Shown here one piece after another: positions 35,926-46,700 of a stretch of 64,000 bases of DNA. The position numbers were made by a program, and so were the translations under genes. Position 1 is the stretch's first letter. The number at the start of each line of letters is the position of its first letter. The stretch is taken from positions 183,647,115 through 183,711,114 of the forward strand of contig CM060708.1 in NCBI GenBank assembly GCA_030686995.1, read 5' to 3'. The notes under the pieces are model-generated. The model did not search any database. It was not told the origin of the DNA and worked only from the letters and a program-made list of their open reading frames with translations. The DNA comes from Artemisia argyi (taxonomy: Eukaryota; Streptophyta; Magnoliopsida; Asterales; Asteraceae).

Positions 35926-35935
35926 GGTTTTATAG
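35926..35935 (-). promoter_or_regulatory. TATA box of the antisense ORF (element D)
   Basis: GGTTTTATAG on the plus strand reads CTATAAAACC on the minus strand, about 110 bp before the antisense ATG. Confidence 0.5.
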
Positions 35936-36007
35936 GGATTTCGGAATATCAAGCGCATTAATTGTTATGGGTTATTGACTTTTTGACCAAGTTTGATTAG
36001 TCAACAA

Positions 36008-36085
36008 TGCTGCTGGCTTATTTTCACTCTGCTGCTAGTTGTTTCATTCTGCTGCTAGTTGTGGATGACTGGGTTATGCTGCTAC
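36008..36085. promoter_or_regulatory. CTGCTGCTA motif cluster between the divergent ORFs (element D)
   Basis: Four motifs (TGCTGCTGG, two CTGCTGCTAGTTG, ATGCTGCTACGG) within 80 bp, in the gap between the antisense ORF and the large plus-strand ORF. The same motif dominates the start of the element's LTR, so it may be shared promoter material. Confidence 0.45.
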
Positions 36086-36248
36086 GGTTGTAAGTGAGAG
36101 GGTGGTATGTGTAACTTCTACCAATCAGTTTAAAACCTAATTAATCTTCATAATTGGTTTCTACACGCTCCAAATTGAAGTTATCACAAACCCTAACACT
36201 CCATTATTGTCAAAATTAATTATCTCCAATTTCTCTAAACCCTAATTC

Positions 36249-39200
36249 ATGGATTGCGTACGTACCTGGGCAGAGCAACACAATAGTGTGGTTGTTTTAG
36301 ATGAAGAGTTGGTTCCTGAAGGGCTCACAGATATGGTTAAATTTTTGAATGCTACTTCTCTTAGGTATGCACTCACTGTGAATCCTACTATATTTGTTTC
36401 CTACATCAAACAGTTTTGGCTTACTGCTAAAGTCAAATCTATGAATGGGGAAAAATATGTCAGTGCTTTAGTAGATGGGCAAAAGGTTCGTATCACTGAA
36501 TCATCTATAAGGGAATCTCTTCTCTTAAATGATGAAACAAAGACTACTTGTCTTGCTAATTCTGCTATTTTTGCTAGTTTAAAAACTTTGGGGTATGAGG
36601 GCAAGCATAACAATTTAAAATTTCAAAAAGCTCTCCTCTGTCCTCAATACAAGTTTTTGGTACACATTCTCCTTCATTGTTTGAGTCCTAAAACCTCTGG
36701 GTGGCATGAGTTTAGTGCTACTATTGCTTCTGCAATGGTATGCTTAAGCACAGGTCAACCATTTAATTTTTCAAATATGATTTTGGAGGGGATTGTTAAA
36801 AGTGGTAAAGAGTCTGGTTCTTATTTGCTTTATCCAAGATTTCTCCAACTCTTTATTGTTGACCAACTTACAGATTTTAGATCCCATGCTGGTTATTATG
36901 AAGCTCCAAAATTGGTTTCAAAAACTTTCACTTTCTTAGTTAAGCATGGAAAAAGTTTTTCAGGCACACATACAAATCTTACACCTTCAGTGGTGCAACT
37001 TATGCAAAGTATTCAGGGTGAAGGATCAGGAAATCTCACTGATTCCCATCACACACCCAATTTTTCTGCATCTATCACACAACCCAAAATACACTATATC
37101 CGTAGGAAAACCAAAAAGAACACTGATTTACCTCAGGATAGTGTTAGTATGGCTGTACCAGATGAGGCTGTCCTAGTTGATGGAGGGGACATGTTGGTGA
37201 GGGCTGTCACTACTGCTTCTAGCTTAGCAGCAGAGCAGGATAGTGATAACATAAATAAGACCCAAACCAAGGCAACATCTAGAGAAAAGGATTCTTATGA
37301 ATCTACTTCTCAGGATGGTAACCCAAGCCAAATGGAAAATATAGGGGGCTCAGCTGATCAAACCAGGTTTGATACTGAGTTTATGTCCCAAGATTCACCT
37401 CTCGGACCAGGTCACACAGGTCGAAGTGATGAGGACAGGCAAGTGACAAATGAATTGACGGAAAATCTTGTACCTGATGACAATGTCCATGATTCACCTC
37501 TCGGACCAGGTAACACAGGTCGAAGTGATGAGACTACTATGAAACTCATTAAGGAATTGACGGTTACTTGTACAAATTTGAGGTTGAAGTGTACTACTTT
37601 GGAAGATAAAGTTCTTACTCTGTCTACAGTTGTTGAAGGTCAAGGCAAGCTTATTACAAAATTGAAGAAACAGATTAAGAACATGAAGAAATCAAGATAT
37701 TCAACCTCATTGAAAAGGCTAAAGAAAGTGGGCACTTCTCAAGTTGTAAGTTCACCTGAACTATCTACTCATTTGGAAGAGGATGCTTCCAAACAGGGGA
37801 GGAATGAAGATGTAATGGGTTCAGGGGAGGCAAATTTGAAGAGGGTTGAAAGTGCTCAGATTATGAATGAAGAAATGGCTTCAGGGGAGGTTCCAGTGAT
37901 TGGAGATATGGATGTGGAAAGTCCTCAGGATGTTGAAAATTTTGTGGTTGCTGATCAATCAGGGAATGAGGTTGTAATGGAAAAGGTGATTGCTACTCAA
38001 GAAAAGGTGGTGGAAAAACTCAAGACTTTGGAGCCTGAGCAATTGGTGAAGGCAACAGGGTTGATGGGTGAAGCTTTGATGACTTTGGGGGATTCAATGG
38101 TGAAAGAGCTTGAAAATGCTGCTATTGCTGACAAGACTAATGACTCTACTGCTGCTCATGATTTTGCTGCTAAGGATCCTGCTGATCCTGTTGTTAGTGG
38201 AAAAGTGAATTCTGCTGATGCACAAGACTCTGCTGCTGGGTCTAGTGATAATGCTGCTGCTGAAGCAATGGTTTTGTTAAGTAAGAAGACTACAGAAGTT
38301 CCATATGAATCATCTTCAAAACTTACACCACTACCAACACCATCACTACCACAACAACCAACAACAACAATCACATCATCAACACCAAGTTTACCTCTAA
38401 AAGGAGTTGTATTCAGAGAACCTGCTGCTCAACCAAAGAAGATTGTATCATCATCTACTGACAAAGGGAAGGGCAAGCAAGTTGCAGAACCTCAATGGAT
38501 GTATAAGGGGTTTGACTACTCTGTAATACCTTTTCATATGTGGCCTAAGGAATTACAAGTTAAATATGACTCAGCTGCTGCATTGAAAGAACAAGAGATG
38601 ATTAATCAAGAAGAAGAACAGCTGGCTTAGAAGGAAAAGGAAAGAATTGAAAAGGAGACAGAAGATTTAAGGAGGTATGAGGAATGGGTTGATGATAAGA
38701 TAAGAATAGAGGCAGATATTGAACTCAACAAGATGATCAAGATTGAGGATAATGAAGTTCAAACTTTTGATGTGAGATCTTGGATAAGGGAGTTCACTGC
38801 AAAGAAAAAGAAAGAAGATGCTGCTACTAGAAAGAAGAAAAAGGTACTTAGAGGTCCAACTTCATTGCAACAAAGAAAAGAGCATGAAAGTTATCTGAAG
38901 AATATGAAGGGATGGAAATTGGTGCAGTTAAAACCTAAGTCTGATCAAGAGGTTTTGACTTGTATCAACAAGCTAAGAGGCAAACAGATACCTTCTATCC
39001 TATGGGTTGTGCTGAAGACTTGGAACATATTGCTCATATGAATAAAAAGTTGGTACCTGAAAAAGTGGCTGAAGTAGAGCATGTTCAAGAGGCAAATGTT
39101 GTTAAGCAGCTTGATGATGCAGTTAAGACTACTTCTTCTGTGCAAAGTGGTAAAAGAAAAGGTTTGGTTCATAAATCATTTGCAAAGAAGAAGAGGAAAA

Positions 39201-39946
39201 CAGGGGAAGAAAGCAGTTCTAAGCCAGAAGGAGATGAGTTTAAGAATGATAGTGATCATATTCCTCCTGAGCATTTAAAAGAACAATTGAAGGTTTACAC
39301 TATGGTTGGCAAGATGGAAGATCCTGAAGTAGTTGATGCCATACCAATAGGAATCAAATATCCTATTATCAAAGTAACTACAGGATATGATACTAACATT
39401 GGAGCATTTCATGATGTTGAGAGATCTGATGGTAAGATTCACAGGTTTCTTAGATTTCAACAGATGCTATACTACTTTGATAGAGAGGATGTTGATGACT
39501 TGTGGAAGCTGTACAAAGCAAAGTTTGGAGCTGAGAAGTTTGATGGTAAAAAGTATGAGAAAGATCAAATTGATCATATCATAACTATGTCTGATAATGT
39601 TCTATGGAGAGCTCTAAAAGTTATGTATGAACCTTCAATGGATGATTCTGAGTGGACAGAGATAGTACAATACAAAGTAAGAAAATGGAGACTCTTTCAA
39701 GATTATGGAGTTCATATGCTAGAAATTGGACCAATTACTTTGTATATGCTAGCTGAAAAGGATTACCCAATGGTAAGATACTAGAATACTGTCAATCAGA
39801 TGGTTAATGGTGCTGGATTACTCAACTTGCAGAAAGACTATGATACTGATGATCAAGCATTCAATTTGCTGTCAAAGTATAAGAAGATACTTGATCAACA
39901 GACATCTCAAGAATTGAGTGTTTGGAAGCATCCTCCTGGTGTTTAG
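36249..39946 (+). pseudogene. large env-position ORF of element D
   Basis: The first 793 codons are open (ATG 36249 to TAG 38628-38630). The frame continues in phase after this stop. It shifts near 38990-39010, meets a TAG at 39782-39784 and ends at 39946, about 1230 codons in all. The N-terminal domain has GLTDMVKFLNATSLRYAL, FVSYIKQFWLTA and FNFSNMILEGIVKSGKES. A long acidic, repeat-bearing middle follows (two copies of DSPLGPGHTGRSDE-like), then a coiled coil. The C-terminal domain has FLRFQQMLYYFDREDVDDLW and VRKWRLFQDYGVH. I recall relatives in Asteraceae sometimes auto-labelled 'synaptobrevin, longin-like', which I do not trust. No signal peptide or membrane helix seen, so it is not an obvious envelope. 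Confidence 0.75.
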
Positions 39947-39990
39947 ATGAGCTTTGAAGAAACTTAATGATTTAGAAATAAATATTAAGT

Positions 39991-40002
39991 TTAGGGGAGG
40001 AT
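39991..40002 (+). other. polypurine tract of element D
   Basis: TTAGGGGAGGAT directly precedes the 3' LTR. Confidence 0.75.
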
Positions 40003-40475
40003 TTTTGGGTTTTGAGTTCTGCTGCTGAGTGAAACTGCTGCTATGATGAAACTGCTGCTAGAGTAAATGATTCTGCTGCTGATGACAAAGTGCTGCTAAG
40101 GAAAATACTGCTGAAGGAAACTACTGCTGAAGTGATAAGCATGTATTCGGAGTAGATAATTATAGAATAGATTGTATGTATATCTTATACGTCTAGAATA
40201 TTCTTATCTTGATTAAAAAGTTATTGTAAACCTAGTAGGACTCCTTGGCCTATAAAAGGAGGATCCTAGGGTTAGATTATGTACGTATTGTTTAGTTTTC
40301 GTTTACACTTCAAGGTTGTAAAACCCTAGCATTGTTGAGTGCTCGTATTAATAATATTTAAGTATTGATAGTGAATTGTTCTTCTTAAGTTAAGCTTTTA
40401 CATTCCGCATTCAAGCTTAAGTGTTTACTTTAAGTCAACTTCTATATAAGATCGTTTGCTCAATTGGGATCAACA
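40003..40475 (+). repeat. 3' LTR of element D
   Basis: Same length as the 5' LTR. The second base of the canonical TG start is T here (TTTTGGG). TATA box TATAAAA is at 40251-40257. Confidence 0.92.
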
Positions 40476-40534
40476 GGAATTGTTAGTTAGGCTGCAAAAG
40501 AAGAGCTTGATGTGTTCATTTTTATTCTGTTAGG

Positions 40535-40604
40535 ATGACAAACAAGGAAGTTGAGCCAAAATGGTTTGCCGAGAATCAGCAGACAAGAAAAGAGCAACTT
40601 CAAG
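40535..40604 (+). CDS. gene X internal exon (candidate)
   Basis: After a TTCTGTTAG acceptor (exon from 40534) the frame TNKEVEPKWFAENQQTRKEQ is open to a donor CAAG|GTTTGT at 40604, leaving phase 1. This phase fits the next candidate exon at 41512. It does not fit directly onto exon 2 (phase 0) unless the AG at 40545-40546 is used, so an exon may be missing or the acceptor may differ. Confidence 0.4.
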
Positions 40605-41544
40605 GTTTGTGTATTTACCCGTTTTTGACATTATGCAGCGACAACGAAATGACAACTCAAAAGGTAAGTTTATTTTCCAGCATAATGTTTGATTTTACCA
40701 GATTTTATCTATATTTCCGAACGAGAAACAAATTTTGAGCAAGCGGTTAGCTTCTATGATTACGTGTATGGAATAATGGAAATGTGTAATTATGGACAGG
40801 TTAAGGTGGTGGTTAAATAAAAAATGAGGATGATATTCTTGAATTACAGTTATACAGAGTATTTTATTTCTGCCATCTATAACATTGTTGCCTGCCTCAC
40901 AATCGAAAGTCACGCTGCAGGTACGTATGTGATGTGCTTTAATGTTAATCATAGCATCTTTCTAACATTCAAGTTGCTTATAATGTTTTTCGTGTTTCTT
41001 TGTTGTGTACTCACGTTATTGTTGTTGAAAATTTTACCCATCTAACCGGAAAGTGTTTGATTTTGCAAATGGGTTTATGGCCATGTTGTTGTTATGGTTA
41101 ACTATATAAGCAAAAAAATTATTAATCCCAAACACTCCCTTATCACTTTTACCTAAAAATTCCGGCAAACAATAGAGCATTATTCGCCTGCCGAAATTTT
41201 TAACATGCGACTGAAATTTGTGTGCCCTCTGGCTATCTACAAGATGATAGAAACGGGAAAATGACATCAAAATAAAAAGGTTCTGTGGTGGTGTGGTACA
41301 GGTTGAAACATGTAATGGATTGAACATGTTCTTAGTAGTTACAGTCATGAAGAAATGTCATCATCAGTGAATAACTGATGAGCCGTTTGGATTTGTGTCT
41401 GTAAGTTGATTTTTGCCATACTAAACTCACAAACAAAATTTCAACATTATCATCATCAAGTTGCAGTTATGATCAGTTAAGATTTATTTTCCAAGTCTGT
41501 AAAATGTGCAGGTCGGCGTGCTCATAAGGACATGATTCAAAACC

Positions 41545-41549
41545 GTGTG
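41545..41549. repeat. target-site duplication GTGTG, left copy (element E)
   Basis: GTGTG before TGTGGACG; the same five bases occur at 43770-43774 after the 3' LTR. Confidence 0.85.
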
Positions 41550-41878
41550 TGTGGACGTATGGTCCGGACTGGGCCAGGAATGGGTCAGGCCCGGAAGACA
41601 GCGGCCCACTCTACGCCTAAACCCTAATCCATACCTTATAAATATAGGGCTGGGATTCCATTCACAACAGAAAATAACAGGTTACTCTAAACCTAACTCT
41701 CATAAGCCATATCGCATCGATACTAACTTGACCGTCGGAGGTAGATCCCGGGGCTACGGCCTCGGGTCCACTCCTAACGGGTTCTCTTTGTTGAACAGGT
41801 CTACTCAGGGCTCGAGAAGACGACTAACGGCCCAGGGAGAGTCGTTGAATTCAGCCCGTGCCAGAATATGTATCAATA
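41550..41878 (+). repeat. 5' LTR of element E
   Basis: Contains CCTTATAAATATAGGG (TATA box) near 41634 and AAACCCTAA. The copy is complete. Confidence 0.85.
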
Positions 41879-41880
41879 GA

Positions 41881-41898
41881 TTGGCGCCATCTGTGGGA
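41881..41898 (+). other. primer-binding site of element E
   Basis: TTGGCGCCATCTGTGGGA follows the LTR end by 2 nt. The TGGCGCC core is typical of plant Gypsy elements; the exact tRNA is not determined. Confidence 0.75.
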
Positions 41899-42369
41899 CC
41901 ACGACAAGTTTTGTGCTCTCATATCACCGGAAAGCAACCATTAAGTTCAAAAGCCGGTACCTCTTTACCAATATATTTTTTATCGTGTACCTGCTAGTAT
42001 ACGATATACACAGAAAAAAAGAACGAAAAAAAAAAGAAACAATCGTAGCGACAAGCAAATTGTTTCTCCTAGTACTTTTGTTTCTCCTATTACTTTTGTC
42101 CTATTACTCTTTACGTACAAAATTAATAATCAGCAGCTACGAATATTTTGATTGGGTTGACTTTTAGTCAAACATATCAAGCTTACATAATAATTAATAA
42201 TCGACAAGAACACAAGTTGTTTGTAATCGAGTAACAAGTTGCGTAATCAGATGTAATATTTTTTAAAACTTAATAAGATATCCCAATATTTTGTGCATAT
42301 CTTTTAAATCGATAAGATTTGGTATCTTTTAATTATTAAGAAGATTTTATGTAAATCTTTTAAACTTGG

Positions 42370-43500
42370 TAAACACGATTTTACCTATAACCGCACTAAG
42401 TCCGCACGATCGGACCTACTTTATCTTTTAGCCGCAAACAACGCAGTCACGATAAATCTACCCGTGTTAGGCCGTGCGTTCGGACATCTTCGCAGAATGG
42501 CGCCATTAGCGAACTGTCACGTACAGGCACCACATTGCTAGTCAATCGCCATGAGCGCACTGGGCAAAAGCCGTGGTCATCTGCGATCATCCACAAATGT
42601 TAGAGTCTATGCGGTCACGATACATCCATCTGCGTCTGTGTGTGCGATTGAAACTATTAGTCGCGGTCACGGTGTGTCCATCCGCGCCATTGTTTTTATT
42701 ATAATAAAAAAGAAAAAGATCAATAAATCGCCATGAGCGTATTGCGTTCGTAGATTAACTACGTGCTACTTCTCTTATATAGTTTGTAAAACCTCACGAT
42801 AGGTGTAATTCGCACTGCTACTTCTCTTATATCTTAATTATACATGCTATGTGCTATATATGGCTTCGCGCTAATCTTTTACCTCATTAGATTTTATATG
42901 TTGCGATTCGCGGCATATACTTTTAATATTTGCATTAAGTGTTTTTCAGGATTTGAATAACTAAGTTTATGCTCCTACACGAGTAGCACCATCAAACTTG
43001 GGGGGCTACCAGGGTATATAGTACCATTGTTTCCATACAAGTCACGCAGGTATATTTGGAAGCAGATCGTACGTAAGAGGTATTGCAAGCCCGGTACAAA
43101 GACGGATTTAAATATTCGCACCATCTTGCCGCAGGGGAGACGTCCTCTGTCGGTTGTAAAGACGAATGTATGTTCGCACACAGCACGCATAACGCGCACC
43201 TCTATAACACACAACGCGCATCCTTGTCACGCACAGCGCACATCCATGTCGCGCACAGCGCGCACTTCTGCCACAGAAGTACGTCTTCTGTCGCACCATG
43301 CTGCATCGCTACTGGTACAAAAGGTACGCCCTTACCCAGGATGCAACATACGAGATCCACTTCCACAATTGTGAGACAATCACAATCGCAATCCCAGTGC
43401 GCACTGTCGCATGTGTGCTGCGCAGTATGGTCCGTCCCATATTCACACAAGTTGCGCACACATGGGCCATGTTGTCATGGTTGATTGGGCCTACGCGGCC
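42370..43500. repeat. CpG-rich interior of element E
   Basis: Compared with its surroundings the stretch is GC-rich. It contains many irregular ACGCGCA/CACAGCGCGCAC repeats at about 43180-43275. Frames that cross it on several strands show no family likeness, and I do not count them as genes. Confidence 0.6.
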
Positions 43501-43564
43501 ATGAACAGAACTTAAGTTTAGCATAACATAGCCACGCACTATGTCATACTAAACTTGGGGGGCT

Positions 43565-43769
43565 TGTGGACGTATGGTCCGGACTGGGCCAGGAATGGGT
43601 CAGGCCCGGCATACTAACTTGACCGTCGGAGGTGGATCCCGGGGCTACGGCCTCGGGTCCACTCCTAACGGGTTCTCTTTGTTGAACAGGTCTACTCAGG
43701 GCTCGAGAAGACGACTAACGGCCCAGGGAGAGTCGTTGAATTCAGCCCGCGTCAGATTATGTATCAACA
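43565..43769 (+). repeat. 3' LTR of element E, internally deleted
   Basis: Matches the 5' LTR except for about 124 bp missing between the CCCGG near the start and ATACTAACTTGACC. The deletion removes the TATA region. Confidence 0.85.
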
Positions 43770-44052
43770 GTGTGTATGCTTTTAAGGTTCGATTTGCTTT
43801 GCTTCCCTTCATTTGTATATGTTAGCTGGTACCTTTATATTATCTAATTGACTTGGGTTTTTATGTGCTTAATTGTAAATTACTGGTGTATTGATGAGGT
43901 GGATTCTTTATAAAATATTTGCTACTCCGCGGTTACCTTTTTGTTGTGTACTTTTGCAATAACTTCGTGCGCGTGTATTGTGCATTAAAAAATGTTTACG
44001 AGGTCTGAAAACATTTTTTATCTAAGGTAAATGTTCGCCTTTTTGGGTGTAG

Positions 44053-44341
44053 GATATGGACGTTTGGTTACAGAAAGGTTTGGGAGCTCGCAACACGTCA
44101 TCCAAGGTACTCAGTTTGTAAAAGTTTTAGCGATGTGTTCATGATTCCGACAAAATCCTCACATGAATGGCAATACATGTAAGTTTTAAAACAAAAAATC
44201 TCTTGGTTGTTTATATTTGATTTATGATAGTATTGTAATCATATATCTTATGCAACCACAGATACTACTACCTAAATGAAGCTAACATAGAACAGGAAAC
44301 CTGGTACAATCAGGTGTCGGGGGGTCTACCGGTAATTCTAG
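44053..44341 (+). CDS. gene X, two adjoining candidate exons
   Basis: Exon 44053-44178 (after GTGTAG) encodes IWTFGYRKVWELATRHPRYS with DVFMIPTKSSHEWQY and ends at a GTAAGT donor in phase 2. Exon 44262-44341 (after AACCACAG) continues in phase as YYLNEANIEQETWYNQVSGG to a GTACGC donor. Together about 67 open codons across a canonical intron, good evidence of former coding. The phase does not follow directly from the exon ending at 43786, so an exon is missing or a frameshift exists. Family not recognised. Confidence 0.5.
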
Positions 44342-45119
44342 GTACGCATCCGCAATGATACAGTGATATAGAACAAGAGAAATAGTGAAACCGAGTACCG
44401 ATTGACGAGCTGGTACGAGAAAATCCACAGAATCAGGAGGTACGTCGAAATTACTCACTTACACCTTATACATATTCTCATGTTTTTTATCTACCAGGTT
44501 TGTCCCCAATCTCTTAATCTGGGAATATATCCTAAACAAATACAATAACACAACGACCTCTCCATATGTTTATGATCCAATTTATGTATAGTTACTGTAT
44601 CCTAATTGCCCACCAACACAGATGACCCACTAATATGGAGTGGTTTGTGGCTACATAGATGTGCTAATGTGCATCTTACATCAGTTCAATTCCATTAGAT
44701 TCCTACTATGCATGGGGCGACTTATGATTGGCTGGATTTTGGTTGTATGAAGTACATTACCAATATTGGTTTACTATTTTTCGTGTAGTATGAAATACAA
44801 TATTAGCATCTGCTTAAACGAATAGGAAACTTTGTGGTCGGTAAGGATTAAAGACTGAAAATCGTACGAGCGTATTAGATATCTAGAATTATGTTCCAAC
44901 ATTTAAGCGTTGTACCAATACCAGTAGGATAACGTGTATCAGTGCTTAGACATTTTTGCTGCCAGAGGTTCATTCGGAGTTTGTCTTATGTGCATGTGTG
45001 AATGGACATCGCTTATCAGTAAGTCATTATGGGTCTTTTTAAATAAATATAGCTTCTTTTGTTCCAATAAAGTTCATTCAGAAGATAACTAAATGCTTTT
45101 TCTCTTCTTTTTAGTGCAG

Positions 45120-45400
45120 TTGTGCCACAGTTTCTTTATGGAGATCAAGAACAAAGATAGTCAACGTATGAGGTTGATTGACGGTAATGTTTAAGGTGAA
45201 TAACAATTTTTTGGGTTATACGCTGGCCATGATTTTCCTGTTATCTAGGGTCGAAAATAATAGAAATCCTTGCTGAAGAATTGGACTTTTGTTTAGGTTC
45301 ATATAGAAGTAACGATCAAGTTTCATTAAAACCTGATCATAATAAAAATTTTCAACAATGTTCGGTTAACCACCGTATGAATGTGCCCGTTGTATCTTAA
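45120..45400 (+). CDS. gene X, candidate last exons
   Basis: Exon 45120-45183 (after TTAGTGCAG) reads LCHSFFMEIKNKDSQRMRLI with donor GACG|GTAATG, phase 1. Exon 45249-45400 (after TTATCTAG) continues SKIIEILAEELDFCL and stays open for 50 codons to a TAA at 45398-45400. This may be the C-terminus of gene X. Exons between 44341 and 45120 were not resolved. Confidence 0.45.
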
Positions 45401-45719
45401 TGGAACTTCTCATATTGAGGGACAATTTTATAATGATTGTGCATCCTAAGTTTATAGCTTCCCTTTTATTTTTTTCAAGTTTACTATATTTGTATCCCAT
45501 TTAATGTATTATGTGATTTCCGTACTTCTTCTATGAAGCAGGAGAATTAAGGTAAACCAAAGACTCCCTAAGGAGTGGTACTTCAATGAGTGAAGTAGTA
45601 ACTCTTTAATTGTGGTTTCATCATCAGCAGTGGTTCATCATATTCAAGATCTATAAAAGCAATAAATTTTAAATTTAAATTTTCTTAATTTGAAGTATTG
45701 AATTGGGTTTTTTTTCTTT

Positions 45720-46040
45720 TCTTTTTTTGTTTGCAGATATTACTAGCAAACTTGGGTTCTTCGTAGCAGGTGCCGATTGATGGATTATCAAGTTCACACA
45801 CTTGCTGAAACGAACTACATTTCAGTTGGTCACACACCCTAGGAAAGTCGAAGTATTTGATGATTGGATTGAAAATATTAGAATGCGTCGGTAGTTTTAG
45901 TCACAAATTTGTTCCCAAAGAGAATTTTGTTGGCATATGTAGCAGAGAACTACTTACAATAGGTTGTGTTTTCCTTAACCGCAAGCATAAAGGTTCTTCT
46001 AATATCTCAGTCACAGGTTATATGAATCAATATATTTAGT
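45720..46040 (+). other. possible further exon remnants
   Basis: After the long T/C tract and TTTGCAG at 45737 the sequence shows short open stretches in more than one frame. The longest reads SHKFVPKENFVGICSREL and ends in a TAG at 46037-46039. I could not fit them into one spliced frame. Confidence 0.25.
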
Positions 46041-46254
46041 GATACACATTTTTTTAGTATTGTCTTCTTTGTTACACGATTCTTCAGGTTAGCGACATCA
46101 AAAATGGTAAGTTGTTTTGTTCTAATGCTATGGTTTTTGCAGCAACTACAACCAACAGTGATTTCATGACCAGATTCTAATGCTGAAAACATCCTTCGTT
46201 GTCATTATAGTCGTCACTTCATACTCATAAAGGTGTTGTTTTACATCCGGCGAT

Positions 46255-46332
46255 AAGAAAGCAACCAAACCTGATGTAAAGAAAGCAAACACAGATTGGC
46301 GTCATCTTCGCATCAGGTTTGGTTGCTTTCTT
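46255..46332. repeat. perfect 22-bp inverted repeat (hairpin)
   Basis: Arms 46255-46276 and 46311-46332 (core AGCAACCAAACCTGATG) are exact reverse complements with a 34-nt loop. A third, direct copy of 16 bases (AAGCAACCAAACCTGA) follows at 46358-46373. Confidence 0.9.
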
Positions 46333-46399
46333 CCCTCCTTGGAATACCTCACCTACCAAGCAACCAAACCTGAGAAGCCGACTAAGTGTAAGTAACTCA

Positions 46400-46424
46400 T
46401 TTTTTTTTTTTTTTTTTTTTTTTT
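46400..46424. repeat. poly-T tract
   Basis: 25 consecutive T. Confidence 0.95.
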
Positions 46425-46700
46425 ACTTTGTTTGATTTTTTTTACTTTGTTGTTTTATAATAATCAAGCTTATCTAATATGTCAAATTTGTTTTGTTTTT
46501 GCATAGGGTGTGCTTTTAGGGATGACAAAAACGGAGTTGGCGGGATGAGAATTGTCGTTCGGTTTGTTGTGGGACTGTCAATGTGAATGAATCTGGTACG
46601 TGTTTTAACCAATTTCTTCAAGCTGCTCATTTGAATTATGGTGATTAGATTCTGGGAGTGAACTGTTATCCACAATACATTTAGAATTTGGTTTTAGAAG

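Larger units (their letters stand above)
28215..40475 (+). mobile_element. element D: 12.3-kb Copia LTR retrotransposon with extra genes
   Basis: Two 473-bp LTRs (28215-28687, 40003-40475) enclose primer site, gag, protease, integrase, reverse transcriptase and RNase H in Copia order. An antisense ORF and a large env-position ORF follow, then a polypurine tract. A perfect GGAAT duplication flanks it (28210-28214, 40476-40480). By my count the LTRs differ at about 10 positions, near 98% identity. Gag, pol and the large ORF carry nonsense codons and frameshifts, so this copy is defective. It lies between exons of gene X. Confidence 0.93.
41550..43769 (+). mobile_element. element E: 2.2-kb non-coding LTR element (TRIM/LARD-like)
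   Basis: 5' LTR 41550-41878 (329 bp) and 3' LTR 43565-43769 (205 bp) share TGTGGACGTATGG...TATCAA(C/T)A. A primer site TTGGCGCCATCTGTGGGA begins at 41881, a form seen in plant Gypsy elements. The tract ACTTGGGGGGCT precedes the 3' LTR, with a second copy near 42998. The interior has no gag or pol frame. The flanking duplication GTGTG is perfect. It is non-autonomous and presumably mobilised by a Gypsy relative. Confidence 0.85.
41512..43786 (+). pseudogene. gene X exon interrupted by element E
   Basis: After a TGTGCAG acceptor the phase-1 frame RRAHKDMIQN runs to 41549, where element E begins. On the far side, one copy of the GTGTG target duplication and TATGCTTTTAAG complete an exon ending at 43786 with donor GTTCGA. 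Element E thus lies inside coding sequence rather than an intron. If the exon call is right, the gene is disrupted in this haplotype. Confidence 0.45.

Noticed and set aside
36249..38630. Reading the large ORF of element D as a synaptobrevin/longin protein
   Set aside because: That label comes from memory of automatic annotation; no longin or SNARE pattern is visible.
41545..41997. 150-codon frame across the LTR of element E
   Set aside because: It runs through LTR, primer site and interior; no gag likeness.
43027..43539. Several overlapping frames in the element E interior
   Set aside because: Open frames on both strands are expected from the GC-rich, stop-poor composition.
44053..44130. 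Alternative frame starting GAT ATG GAC (DMDVWLQKGL)
   Set aside because: It stops after about 23 codons, while the IWTFGYRKVW frame stays open across the exon and joins the next in phase.
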